A stretch of 64,000 nucleotides of DNA. Origin: Pseudomonadota bacterium. Lineage in GTDB: Bacteria; Pseudomonadota; Alphaproteobacteria; Acetobacterales; Acetobacteraceae. Shown here piece by piece: positions 19,624 to 27,123 of this stretch (the stretch's first letter is position 1; each line of letters starts with the position of its first letter). Under the pieces are notes generated by a model that was not told the origin of the DNA, ran no database searches, and saw only the letters and a program-made list of their open reading frames with translations. The stretch lies in NCBI GenBank assembly GCA_021805565.1, contig JAJZFA010000011.1, forward strand, positions 1-64,000. The letters are read 5' to 3'. The position numbers and the translations under genes were made by a program.

Positions 19624-19699
19624 GGGGCCGTAGCTCAGTTGGGAGAGCGCCTGAATGGCATTCAGGAGGTCAGGGGTTCGATTCCCCTCGGCTCCACCA
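19624..19699 (+). tRNA. tRNA-Ala (anticodon GGC)
   Basis: A full cloverleaf can be folded by eye. The acceptor stem is GGGGCCG paired with CGGCTCC (one G-T pair), the D arm is GCTC...GAGC, and the anticodon arm is CCTGA-ATGGCAT-TCAGG with anticodon GGC. The T arm is AGGGG-TTCGATT-CCCCT, followed by encoded ACCA. The 3' half, from the anticodon stem through CCA, is the integration site of the following element and is repeated at 36180-36238. Confidence 0.97.
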
Positions 19700-19708
19700 G
19701 CGGTTTCA
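19650..19708 (+). repeat. attL direct repeat (59 bp)
   Basis: Identical base for base to 36180-36238. It starts at the anticodon stem of tRNA-Ala and runs 9 bases past the CCA end. Bases flanking both copies differ (position 19649 versus 36179, and 19709 A versus 36239 G), which fixes the repeat limits. This left copy belongs to the intact tRNA; the right copy is a partial tRNA only. Confidence 0.93.
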
Positions 19709-19757
19709 ATCAGTTAGACCGAAAATAGAGTGTCATCTACCCATTGATGCAATACTC

Positions 19758-19778
19758 GCGGACCAACGGCGGACCAAC
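19758..19778 (+). repeat. left pair of GCGGACCAAC direct repeats
   Basis: Two 10-bp copies at 19758-19767 and 19769-19778, one base apart, 50 bp inside attL. An equally spaced pair occurs at 36036-36056 near attR. Short tandem direct repeats on both arms are typical of arm-type binding sites for tyrosine integrases; that role is inferred from position. Confidence 0.7.
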
Positions 19779-19855
19779 CGAACACGTGCGGACCTGCCGC
19801 GTCCTCCATCGCCAGCATCATCGTTCCCGGTCTGCGTTCGCTACCCCGCGATCGC

Positions 19856-20095
19856 CGAAGGACGGATTTATGTGTGTCGCGTGAGGGTTGCCGTCCGGCC
19901 TTGGGCAGTTGGCACGCGAGCCGATTTGACGACGCGGGGGCCTTCCCGGACCACTACCTATCGCTCAAAACGGTGTTCCGAGTGTTCCGGTGTTCCAAAT
20001 GTCTCTAAGTAACTGTTTTAAAATATAAATCTATGGAACACCTTGTGGATTTTGCCCGGAACACCGCTGTTGCCGGTGTTCCAAACCGAAGCGCC
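19856..20095 (+). repeat. GTGTTCC block, copy 1
   Basis: About 240 bp duplicated in diverged form at 21509-21750. Both copies contain AAGGACGG, then CCTATCGCTCAAAACGG, three close GTGTTCC motifs, an AT-rich gap, two inverted motifs (GGAACAC type) and a final GTGTTCC. In this copy six exact GTGTTCC/GGAACAC heptamers lie at 19973, 19982, 19990, 20035, 20058 and 20076 (first bases). The arrangement of direct and inverted motifs round an AT-rich core resembles a protein-binding or replication-origin region. Confidence 0.6.
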
Positions 20096-20115
20096 CGGCC
20101 TCCCAATGCTAACGA

Positions 20116-20590
20116 TTCAGTCCGGACGACTCGCCATCCGGCCATCGCGACAGCACAACCGGGCCATCGGCCAGGGGGTAGCATCCGCCAGGTTGCGCGC
20201 TCCGCTGAATTGCTTCGCCTCGATCGGCAGCATCATCGTCGCCGGTCGCCACTGTTCAGTCCGGACGACTCGCCATCCGGCCATCGCGACAGCACAACCG
20301 GGCCATCGGCCAGGGGGTAGCATCCGCCAGGTTGGGCGCTCCGCTGAGTTGCTTCGCCTCGATCGGCAGCATCATCGTCACCGGTCGCCGCTGTTCAGGC
20401 CTGGCGGCTCGCCATCCGGCCATTACGACGGCACGACCGGGCCATTGGCCGGGGGCAGTATCCGGCAGGTTGCGCGCTCCGCTGAGCTGCTTCGCCTCGA
20501 TCGCCAGCATCATCGTCACCGGTCGCCACTGTTTCGGGCCGGGCAGGTCGCCCGCCACGCATCGCGCCGGCATATCCGGCCCACCGGCCA
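20116..20590 (+). repeat. 139-bp tandem repeat array
   Basis: Three full units, 20116-20254, 20255-20393 and 20394-20532, each exactly 139 bp, followed by a partial, degenerate fourth unit. Units 1 and 2 differ at only a few positions; unit 3 is more diverged. Each begins TTCAG or similar and includes CTCGCCATCCGGCCAT and GCAGCATCATCGTC. A related fragment lies at about 19803-19835. Unit length is not a multiple of three, so this is not a repeat protein. Confidence 0.85.
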
Positions 20591-20633
20591 ACGCCAGCAC
20601 ATGGCGCGCGCCGGCGGCGTGCCGAAACGCACG

Positions 20634-21215
20634 TTATTCGGCAGCGCGCGCAAAAAGTGTTGGCTCCGTGTCTTCCGGGGGGATGAGACTCTGGATAAAC
20701 CTCACGAGGTCTCGCTGGCATTCCGAGAGCGCTTTATCGAGGTCGGCTATCAGATCCTCGGAGAGCCGATGCCTAAGGCCGAAACTGCGGACCATTTTAT
20801 GCTCCGCTCTATTCAATTCTCGCAATAGATTACTGAGCGCTTCACTGACCTTCGCAGCCTCTACCAGGCGCCCGCACGCATATTCTTCCTCCCGCCGTAG
20901 TTTGCGCACCTTCATTAGGGTCAACTGGTCGGCAGGCCGGACACACGGGGCTGCGTCGATCGGCGGCCCTCCGTTATGACCCAACGGCAAAGCGAACTGA
21001 CGAAGCGCCGCCTGGCGTTCGGTATCGGCCTGGGCATCGGCCTCCCGCCGCTCGTTAAGGAAAGCAACGACCGCTTCATGGTCGAACGACCAGTCGCGGC
21101 CTCGGCCACCTTGCGTAAGCACCGGGAAAGCGTCGCCGTATCGCGTCATATAGACGTTGAGGGTGGGAAGGCTACAGCCCAACATCTGTGTCAGTTCGGC
21201 CTTGTTGACTCGCAT
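20634..21215 (-). CDS. phage terminase small subunit (Nu1/DUF1441-like)
   Basis: 193 residues with an N-terminal winged helix-turn-helix (MRVNKAELTQMLGCSLPTLNVYMTRYG and the following DAFPVLTQGGRGRDWSFD), a short helical linker (AVVAFLNERREADAQADTERQ), and a C-terminal helical region after the LGHNGGPP segment. The layout matches small terminase subunits that recognise the packaging site of a phage. No large terminase subunit is present in the element. Satellites often carry their own small subunit to redirect a helper's packaging machine. Confidence 0.75.
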   Translation of the reverse strand: MRVNKAELTQMLGCSLPTLNVYMTRYGDAFPVLTQGGRGRDWSFDHEAVVAFLNERREADAQADTERQAALRQFALPLGHNGGPPIDAAPCVRPADQLTLMKVRKLRREEEYACGRLVEAAKVSEALSNLLRELNRAEHKMVRSFGLRHRLSEDLIADLDKALSECQRDLVRFIQSLIPPEDTEPTLFARAAE

Positions 21216-21508
21216 TTTGCAACCCTGGGATCGAAGTAATACTGCCGCCGGACGACAAAAAAAGCAACAAAACCAAGCATATTTTATTTTGCGAGAGGGA
21301 CCGTCAAGCCGGGGTCCGAATTACCCGTGGCACATTTTTTTGGCCGGGAGGGACCCATGAAATTCACGAATTCCAGACCTGCGCTTTTGGCATGTCAATA
21401 GGCAACCGCTGGCAAATGCCCCGGCAGACCTGGCGGCGTCGCATCCGGCTTCGAGAGTAAGCGTGTGCGATCTGGCCGAGTGCGCACGCTGCCCCTTTGG
21501 TTACCCAA

Positions 21509-21750
21509 GGACGGTGCTATGTGCGCCGCGCCGGCACGGCCGTCCGCCGTTGGACAGAGGGCAACGCGGGCGGGCTTGGACAACGGGGGTGCCTGCCTGG
21601 ACTTCTGCCTATCGCTCAAAACGGTGTTCCTGGTGTTCTGGTGTTCCATCGCTCATTAAGCAATTGTTAGTAAATGTGAATTCATCGAACACCTTTTGGA
21701 TTATGCCGGAACGCCACCATTGCCGGTGTTCCAAACCGGAGCGACCGGCG
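21509..21750 (+). repeat. GTGTTCC block, copy 2 (diverged)
   Basis: Second copy of the ~240-bp block at 19856-20095. CTATCGCTCAAAACGGTGTTCC is shared in part, as are the AT-rich middle and the closing GCCGGTGTTCCAAACCG. Here some heptamers are mutated: GTGTTCT at 21633, CGAACAC at 21686 and GGAACGC at 21718. Exact copies remain at 21624, 21641 and 21726. Loss of motifs suggests copy 1 is the maintained one. Confidence 0.6.
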
Positions 21751-21760
21751 TGCCAGCGAA

Positions 21761-21895
21761 AGCGGAAAAGGAATTGCCGCCTGGCGGTGCCCAATCGCGG
21801 ATCATGCCAGATTGGTCATCCAGCACGCTCGGTCCCGACTGGACGCGGCGACCGTCCGGCGTCGTCCTATCCCGGCCGCACGCGGTTTGCCGGCG
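21761..21895 (+). repeat. ~135-bp repeat, copy left of the toxin-antitoxin genes
   Basis: Aligns by eye with 22907-23043 in the same orientation. Shared segments include GCGGTGCCC.ATCGCGGATC, TCATCCAG.ACG.T.GGTCCC and the closing CGTCCGGCG region. The two copies flank the toxin-antitoxin pair. They could be recombination scars from acquisition of the cassette or binding sites of an element protein. Confidence 0.55.
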
Positions 21896-22081
21896 CCTTA
21901 CGCTCATCGTGCGCGGCCGTCCGGTATGGTTCATTCCGGCCGCAGGGGGCTTTGCCAGCGCCTTGCGCTCACTTTGTGCGGCCTATCCCCATCATTTGCC
22001 GATAGGGTGGCACCAGGCCACGCCGCGACGGTTACAGCGCCGGGTAAGGATGCGGGCAGGCGGACGCCTATTTCCGCCGGA

Positions 22082-22435
22082 TTATGCTGCCTCACGCCGG
22101 AGCGCCCGCGCGACCATATCGGGTTCCCTGGCAATCACCCGCAAATAGGCGAGGGCGGGCGCGTCGGGTTGCTTGCGGTTTTGTTCCCAGTCGCGGAGCG
22201 TCCCGACCGGCACATGGAACCGCGCCGAAAACTCGGCCTGCGAAATGCCCAGCCGTTTCCGCACCGAACGGGCGATCGCGGCAGCGGTCTCCGCCGCACT
22301 GAGGATTGCCGCCGCATCCGGATCGCTGGCGACATTCCGAGCGATATCCTCATCGGTCTGTGCGTCGATCGCAGCCCAGTCGGTATCCCGCGCGGCCTGC
22401 CGGGCCATTGCGGCGGTAACTTTCACTATAGCCAT
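22082..22435 (-). CDS. HTH antitoxin partner of BrnT-like toxin
   Basis: 117 residues: an N-terminal acidic segment (TDWAAIDAQTDEDIARNVASDPDAA) like BrnA-type antitoxins, and a C-terminal XRE helix-turn-helix (RKRLGISQAEFSARFHVPVGTLRDWEQNRKQPDAPALAYLRVI). It is expected to neutralise the upstream toxin and autorepress the pair. Its start overlaps the toxin stop by 10 bp, as is typical of toxin-antitoxin operons with the toxin first. Confidence 0.85.
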   Translation of the reverse strand: MAIVKVTAAMARQAARDTDWAAIDAQTDEDIARNVASDPDAAAILSAAETAAAIARSVRKRLGISQAEFSARFHVPVGTLRDWEQNRKQPDAPALAYLRVIAREPDMVARALRREAA

Positions 22436-22686
22436 GTAAGTTGCTCCTGACGGCTGGCCTTGCGAACCGAGATCACGCGGTAAGCATGGCCGCGTTTCGT
22501 ATAGGTGCAGACAAACAGCCTTCCATCGACCGGGCCGAAGACGTTCATACGGACCTCGCCATAATCCCGCCGGCTGTCCGCGATTTCAACGATACGGTTT
22601 TCGAGTACGATCAGACCAAGGGCCAGCGATACGCCGTGCTTGGCAAAATTCGCCGCGTCTTTTTCAGGATCGTACTCAATGTCCAT
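22426..22686 (-). CDS. brnT: BrnT-family RNase toxin
   Basis: 86 residues of the BrnT fold: DIEYDPEKDAANFAKHGVSL at the start, then a beta-sheet core with RRDYGEVRMNVFG and the conserved YRVISVRKASRQE near the end. BrnT toxins are RNases that slow translation under stress; here the likely role is stabilising the element in the chromosome or blocking phage growth. ATG 22686 heads the pair, and the antitoxin follows on the same strand. Confidence 0.88.
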   Translation of the reverse strand: MDIEYDPEKDAANFAKHGVSLALGLIVLENRIVEIADSRRDYGEVRMNVFGPVDGRLFVCTYTKRGHAYRVISVRKASRQEQLTWL

Positions 22687-23146
22687 GGTTCATATACGGC
22701 TAAGCCGCACGATATCAAGAGCACCCGTAGGGTCGTTCGAACCGTCCGGTCAATCTTTCAGGCACCCACAACCGGCAGACGGAGTGTTCCGTCGTGGGGT
22801 GCGTTGCCGCCGCGCCGATTGCGGGCGGGCGGAGCGTTCCGTCGCGGGATGCGCTATCGCCGCACCGAGGGCACAGGCTGGCGGCGTATCCCGCCGCACG
22901 ATGGCTTGCCGATGCGCCCGGAACCGGAAAGAAAATTGTTGCTTGCCGGTGCCCGATCGCGGATCGTGCCGGATCGCTCATCCAGTACGTTGGTCCCGGC
23001 TGGATGCCTCGGCCGTCCCGCATCGTCCGTCCGGCGCACACGCCAACCGCGACGGCGATGCGGGCAGGGGAGGCGACCATTTCCCGTTTTGCCCGATTTT
23101 GCGCGCCTGAATTACTCAATTTATCATACGAAATGCGGTATATACT
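22687..23146. other. non-coding region with repeats upstream of brnT
   Basis: No gene was recognised. It holds two tandem 50-bp units (about 22772-22871, marked by GGAG.GTTCCGTCG.GGG at 22781 and 22831). The second copy of the ~135-bp repeat follows (22907-23043). The brnT promoter presumably lies close to 22690-22740, which is locally AT-richer. Confidence 0.5.
22907..23043 (+). repeat. ~135-bp repeat, copy right of the toxin-antitoxin genes
   Basis: Direct-orientation partner of 21761-21895, roughly three-quarters identical by eye. It is non-coding in both places; no conserved reading frame is kept between the copies. Confidence 0.55.
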
Positions 23147-25198
23147 TCAATTTACTTCGGTGCCTTCAATAATGTCTTCTCCGGCATCGAAAATCTTCGG
23201 CAGCACGTGATACAGGCGCATCTTCCCATAGCCGGGCGGACAAAGGCTTCTCGCCGCCTTGTTGTCCGCCCCCGCCAAGATGAAGCCCTGGTCTACGAGG
23301 AAGCGGATTGCCTGACGTCGGTCGAGGCCTGTGAAGACTTCCTTCGTGGCCTCGACCGTCAGGTAGTAGTGCCATACATCCGGGCTCTTCAGGGAGTCGG
23401 GCTTGCGGCGTCGCCATCCGGCGCGGGCCACCGTGCGAAAATGCTCCGTGGCAGGCGACGGGGGCGGCGGCGATGGATCAATCTCCGCCTCTTCGATTTT
23501 CAGTCGCCGCTTTTCCCATTTCTCCTGATCGGTTTGCGGTTTCTCGATTCGCGATTCCTTGGTTGGCTGTTCCTGGCTTTGTTGTCCCTGGCCTTGCGGT
23601 TCATTTTGCTCCGAGTGGCGCCATTCATGAAACCGCGAATCGCCGTGACGCGTTAGAAAATCGCGAAGTTGTGCCACTGCCTGTGCATCTTCGTGCGCAC
23701 CCCGCGTGCCTCGCTCCTTCAACCAATCCTTGAAGCACGTATAGGCCGCACCGGTTGCGATGTCGTGATCCCAGCCGGTGATGCCGGCTTGCGTTGCTCT
23801 TTCGCCGGCCACCGCGACCAGGGCAAAGCGCCGCGCGACGCTGCGCACCTGCCCGCCCGCATCCGGGTAAGGCCGAATCCACTTCGTTACCAACCGCTGC
23901 ATCCAGTCGCGGTTATCGTCGGCAAAACCCGGTTCGGCAGCCTTCGCCACCAGATATTCCAGGAACGCGACCGCCGCCGAACCGTAGGCGCGGGTTGTTC
24001 CGGCGCGAAGGGACTGGATGAATGTTTCGGCATCGGCCGTTCCATGCAGTTCCTCGAACAGGCCCAGCCCCTTGCCGGCATCGGCGGGGATATCGACCAG
24101 GCGCACTTCCTGTCCGGCCTTCACGCGGCGGCCGGGACCGCCCTCGGCAATTTTATCCCCCAGGGACAGTTCGCCGGTACTCAGGAACAGAACCCGGAAC
24201 CGGGCAGGCGCCCGCAGGCCGCCGGCGCGATCCGACCTGGCCTTGCCCTGGCCGCTCGCCAGCAAATACGCGGTATCGCCGACACCCCGCGCATCGGCCT
24301 GCCCCAGCTCATCGAGGGGTAACAGCGTGTCGCTTTGCGCCAGCGCCAGCCCTTCCATGGCATTGTCGGTTGCGCGCCACTGGCGGATATAGCCCGCAGC
24401 GCCGCTGCCAGGGCTTCCGCCCCATACGCTGGCCGCGACACGCAGCGCCGTGGTCTTGCCGACGCGCGACGCGCCCCGGAAGTGCAAGCCGCCGCCTTCC
24501 TCCCCGGCCCCTTCCAAAAGCGGCCCGGCGAACGCGGCGGAGACCGCGAGCAAGAGCCGCGAATTGCCTACGCACCGCGCGGCGACCGATGCCTGCCAAT
24601 CCGCCACCGTGCCCATCGCGTTGAACAAAGACGCATCGTGTATCGCGGGCTGATAAACGACCTCCACCGATGGCGTTCCGAACGTGCGATCCGGCAGCAC
24701 GAACACCGGGACGCCATCGATCCGGTGCCACCCCGTGCGGGTTACGATCCGGGCGCGCCGGTCGGTCGATACGCGCGACAGGTATTCAGCCAGGAGGCCG
24801 CGCGTGCCGTGCGACGGGTTCACGTACAGCCCGCGCCGCGCGAGCTGGTTTCGCAGATCGCCGCCGTCGCCGGCGAACAGATCGCGCCTTATGACCATAT
24901 GCTGAAGCGCCCCGTCGAAATCCCTGAAACGCAGCATCAGGCCCCAGGCGGACGATTCATCGTCGCGTGTCTGCGACATGACTTCGAACGGCCCCGATAC
25001 CGGCAGCGGGGCGCCTTCCGATATCTTGAAAAGGCCGTTAGGGCGCATTTCCAGGATGCCGCCGCTGGTCCTGATAGACGGCGCCTCCCCTGCCGGCGCG
25101 TCGCTTCCCCGCGTATCGCCGGCGGATTGAGGCGGTATGGTCTCGGCTTGCCCGACCGCATCCCGGATGGCTGTCCGGGCGCCTTTTTTCGCGGTCAT
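23147..25198 (-). CDS. DUF927-domain helicase-like protein
   Basis: 683 residues. The DUF927 region, which occurs in primase-helicases of phages and mobile elements, carries a Walker A GASRVGKTT at 242-250, a Walker B-like DTLLPLDELGQ around 293-303, and conserved TRTGWH upstream. A low-complexity Gln/Pro/Glu-rich, charged linker (about 540-600) precedes a C-terminal domain that may be a winged helix. The start overlaps the Toprim gene stop by 4 bp (ATGA), so primase and helicase functions are co-translated as a replication module. Confidence 0.85.
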   Translation of the reverse strand: MTAKKGARTAIRDAVGQAETIPPQSAGDTRGSDAPAGEAPSIRTSGGILEMRPNGLFKISEGAPLPVSGPFEVMSQTRDDESSAWGLMLRFRDFDGALQHMVIRRDLFAGDGGDLRNQLARRGLYVNPSHGTRGLLAEYLSRVSTDRRARIVTRTGWHRIDGVPVFVLPDRTFGTPSVEVVYQPAIHDASLFNAMGTVADWQASVAARCVGNSRLLLAVSAAFAGPLLEGAGEEGGGLHFRGASRVGKTTALRVAASVWGGSPGSGAAGYIRQWRATDNAMEGLALAQSDTLLPLDELGQADARGVGDTAYLLASGQGKARSDRAGGLRAPARFRVLFLSTGELSLGDKIAEGGPGRRVKAGQEVRLVDIPADAGKGLGLFEELHGTADAETFIQSLRAGTTRAYGSAAVAFLEYLVAKAAEPGFADDNRDWMQRLVTKWIRPYPDAGGQVRSVARRFALVAVAGERATQAGITGWDHDIATGAAYTCFKDWLKERGTRGAHEDAQAVAQLRDFLTRHGDSRFHEWRHSEQNEPQGQGQQSQEQPTKESRIEKPQTDQEKWEKRRLKIEEAEIDPSPPPPSPATEHFRTVARAGWRRRKPDSLKSPDVWHYYLTVEATKEVFTGLDRRQAIRFLVDQGFILAGADNKAARSLCPPGYGKMRLYHVLPKIFDAGEDIIEGTEVN

Positions 25199-26232
25199 TC
25201 AGCGTATTCCGCCTGTAACGTATCGTTGAAATCTTTTCCGGTCGGCGGATGCGCCACCTTGACGACGCGGCCTTGTGCCTGAAAGGCGCCGATCGCGCGG
25301 GCGAAGGCTTTCCGGGTTGCCGGGTTTTTGCCGTCTTCGTCTTTAAGCAGGATCACCGATCGCACGGCGGGCGGCAGCTTTACGTTTGCCATGTTAGCGA
25401 GGGAGACAGCGCACAGGACCCGCAGTTCGGGACATGCCATGACAACCGACAGCGCTGTTTCGATGCCCTCCCCGATCGCCACGACCTCCCCGTCCGGCGC
25501 CCGCGCCAGGGGTTTCTTGGAGGCGCCGCGCCATAGCCGGATCGCCCCGCCCGCCAGGCGCCCGAGCGACATCTTGGGATCCTGAAGCGGTGCCTTGCGC
25601 CAGCGCGCGTCGCCGTCCGGAGCCAGCCATGTGCGATGGACAGACACCATGTCGCCGGCATCGTTCGTGACAGCGGCCAGCATGGCAGGCCAGCACCGGC
25701 CGCTTTCGCGATTCCAGATCGCGGGGTGATACCGGATGCTACGGGGCTGGCGGGCCAGCTCCGCCAGATCGATCCCGCGCCCCGCGAGATAGGACGCGAC
25801 CGGCGTACCGGCCAGCCGTTCGGTGCCGGACAGGAACATGCCGATCGCCGCCTGCCGCGTGGCGGCTTCGTCCCGGCTGACCGCCGCGGGATCGGCCGGC
25901 GGAGGCGGCGGATGGCGCTGTTCGTCCGGTGCGGGCGTATCGCTTAACCCGAGCCAGGCCTTGGCCCAGGCGATCGCGTCGCGCATGTTTCCGCCGCAGG
26001 CGACGAAGGCAACCAGGTCCAGCGCGTCGCCTGTTTCACCGCTGGCAAAATCCGACCAGACGCCGGCCTTTTGCCCCGACAGGTGGACGCACAGGCTTCG
26101 CCGCGATGTGCCGGTCAGGCTTGGGTGGACCCATTCATGCGCAATGCGCTTGCCACCGGGCAGCAGGCGTTCGGCCAGTCCGGGCGCCTGTGCGGCCAGC
26201 ATGCGCGACAGGTCCTTCGCATCAATGGACAA
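25195..26232 (-). CDS. Toprim-domain primase
   Basis: 345 residues. An N-terminal part with the zinc-finger-less primase pattern (GQKAGVWSDFASGETGDALDLVA) precedes a Toprim domain with GEGIETALSV (catalytic Glu) and the acidic LLKDEDG motif. The domain is found in primases of satellites and prophages. The start is TTG 26232, overlapping the upstream gene by 11 bp. With the DUF927 protein it probably drives replication of the excised element. Confidence 0.88.
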   Translation of the reverse strand: MSIDAKDLSRMLAAQAPGLAERLLPGGKRIAHEWVHPSLTGTSRRSLCVHLSGQKAGVWSDFASGETGDALDLVAFVACGGNMRDAIAWAKAWLGLSDTPAPDEQRHPPPPPADPAAVSRDEAATRQAAIGMFLSGTERLAGTPVASYLAGRGIDLAELARQPRSIRYHPAIWNRESGRCWPAMLAAVTNDAGDMVSVHRTWLAPDGDARWRKAPLQDPKMSLGRLAGGAIRLWRGASKKPLARAPDGEVVAIGEGIETALSVVMACPELRVLCAVSLANMANVKLPPAVRSVILLKDEDGKNPATRKAFARAIGAFQAQGRVVKVAHPPTGKDFNDTLQAEYAE

Positions 26233-26851
26233 GGCCGCCCCCTGGCATCGGGCGGGCGCAGCCGGCCGCGATCGCGGCCAGCAGGCCGGGGCTGAAGGAC
26301 GCCGCCGGACGAACGGGCCGCGGCGCCCGATGCAAGGCGGACAGCGCCGTCCGCAGGGCTTCGATGTGCTGGGTCAGGTCGCGGTCGGCACTGGCGGGCG
26401 GGGCGCCGCGCCTGGCATCGGCCACCGCGCGACCGGCGGCCTGGATGACTCTGACCGCCGCGATTTGCGCCGGGAGCGTCGCCGGGCCGGGGCGCCGGTT
26501 AAGGGCGTGAAACCACCATTGCGCCCCCCATCCGGTCAGGATGGAGAAGTCGACCGGGCCGGCGGAACCGGCCGCGCGTGGCAGCGCCGGCCAGCAACCC
26601 GGATCGCGCGACAGAAGCCGCTGGCGGATTTCTGTCAGGGCGGCGTCCAGTTCATCGAGAGGCCGCGGGCCGGCGTGATGGTCGCGCGCGGCGACACGGG
26701 ACAGGCAACCGGCCGCCGCACGGAACGCGCGCCTGTCGGCACGGGACCACGCGCCGCCCGGAAATGCCGGCGGATGGCACAGGCCGTTGACGGCCAGGGC
26801 CGCGTCGAAGCGCCAGTACGGCGGGACGATAAGGCGCCAAGGCGCGGGCAT
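26222..26851 (-). CDS. uncharacterised element protein
   Basis: A 209-residue protein of unknown function. It is Ala/Arg/Pro-rich with predicted helices, and the only notable segment is GWGAQWWFHALNRRPGPATLP. It starts at ATG 26851, whose first base is the last base of the AlpA-like gene's stop (TAATG overlap), and it is followed by the Toprim gene. The position between the regulator and the primase suggests a replication accessory role, but no domain was recognised. Confidence 0.6.
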   Translation of the reverse strand: MPAPWRLIVPPYWRFDAALAVNGLCHPPAFPGGAWSRADRRAFRAAAGCLSRVAARDHHAGPRPLDELDAALTEIRQRLLSRDPGCWPALPRAAGSAGPVDFSILTGWGAQWWFHALNRRPGPATLPAQIAAVRVIQAAGRAVADARRGAPPASADRDLTQHIEALRTALSALHRAPRPVRPAASFSPGLLAAIAAGCARPMPGGGLVH

Positions 26852-27081
26852 TAGCGGGGTTTCCGCGCGCGGGCGACTGTGACGGCCGAGGTGGACGTCA
26901 CCGTGCGGGCTTGCAGCCATGCCAGAAGCGCCGATTCGGTGTAAACGACGCGCCGTTCCGTCAGCTTCACGAAGGATGGGCCGCCACCATCCTGGCGAAG
27001 CCGCTGCATGGTTCGCGCGCTGAGGCCGACAAGTTGGGCCGCGGCGGCTTCTTTCAGGACATTATCCGGTTTGCCGGTCAC
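26851..27081 (-). CDS. AlpA/MerR-type DNA-binding protein
   Basis: 76 residues with a helix-turn-helix (KEAAAAQLVGLSARTMQRLRQDGGGPSFVKLTERRVVYTESALLAWL), the usual pattern of AlpA-like regulators and excisionases. The start is GTG 27081. It heads the replication operon (209-residue protein, Toprim, DUF927), so it may control excision or replication of the element. Confidence 0.8.
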   Translation of the reverse strand: MTGKPDNVLKEAAAAQLVGLSARTMQRLRQDGGGPSFVKLTERRVVYTESALLAWLQARTVTSTSAVTVARARKPR

Positions 27082-27123
27082 GATTCGGGTCTCCGCCAGG
27101 GGGTGCCTTAGACGGCCACAGGT

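Larger units (their letters stand above)
19709..20633. other. left non-coding end of the element
   Basis: No gene is supported across this 925-bp stretch. It holds, in order, the paired GCGGACCAAC repeats, the first copy of the GTGTTCC block, and the 139-bp tandem array. Long open frames run through it in several registers, but the tandem period (139, not a multiple of three) shifts the frame from unit to unit, which argues against coding. Confidence 0.6.
21216..22081. other. non-coding region with repeat blocks
   Basis: No conventional gene. An AT-rich stretch (21240-21300) upstream of the small-terminase gene may hold its promoter. A 14-codon frame starting at ATG 21357 has a strong GGGAGGG site just upstream, so a leader peptide is possible but unproven. 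From 21509 the second GTGTTCC block begins, followed by the first copy of the ~135-bp repeat at 21761. Confidence 0.5.

Noticed and set aside
19578-20012. A 144-codon frame that runs through the tRNA gene.
   Set aside because: It overlaps a functional tRNA and the att repeat, and most of it is non-coding repeat sequence.
20116-20590. Tandem repeats that could be taken for a CRISPR array.
   Set aside because: Units are 139 bp with no short repeat/unique spacer structure, and there are no cas genes nearby.
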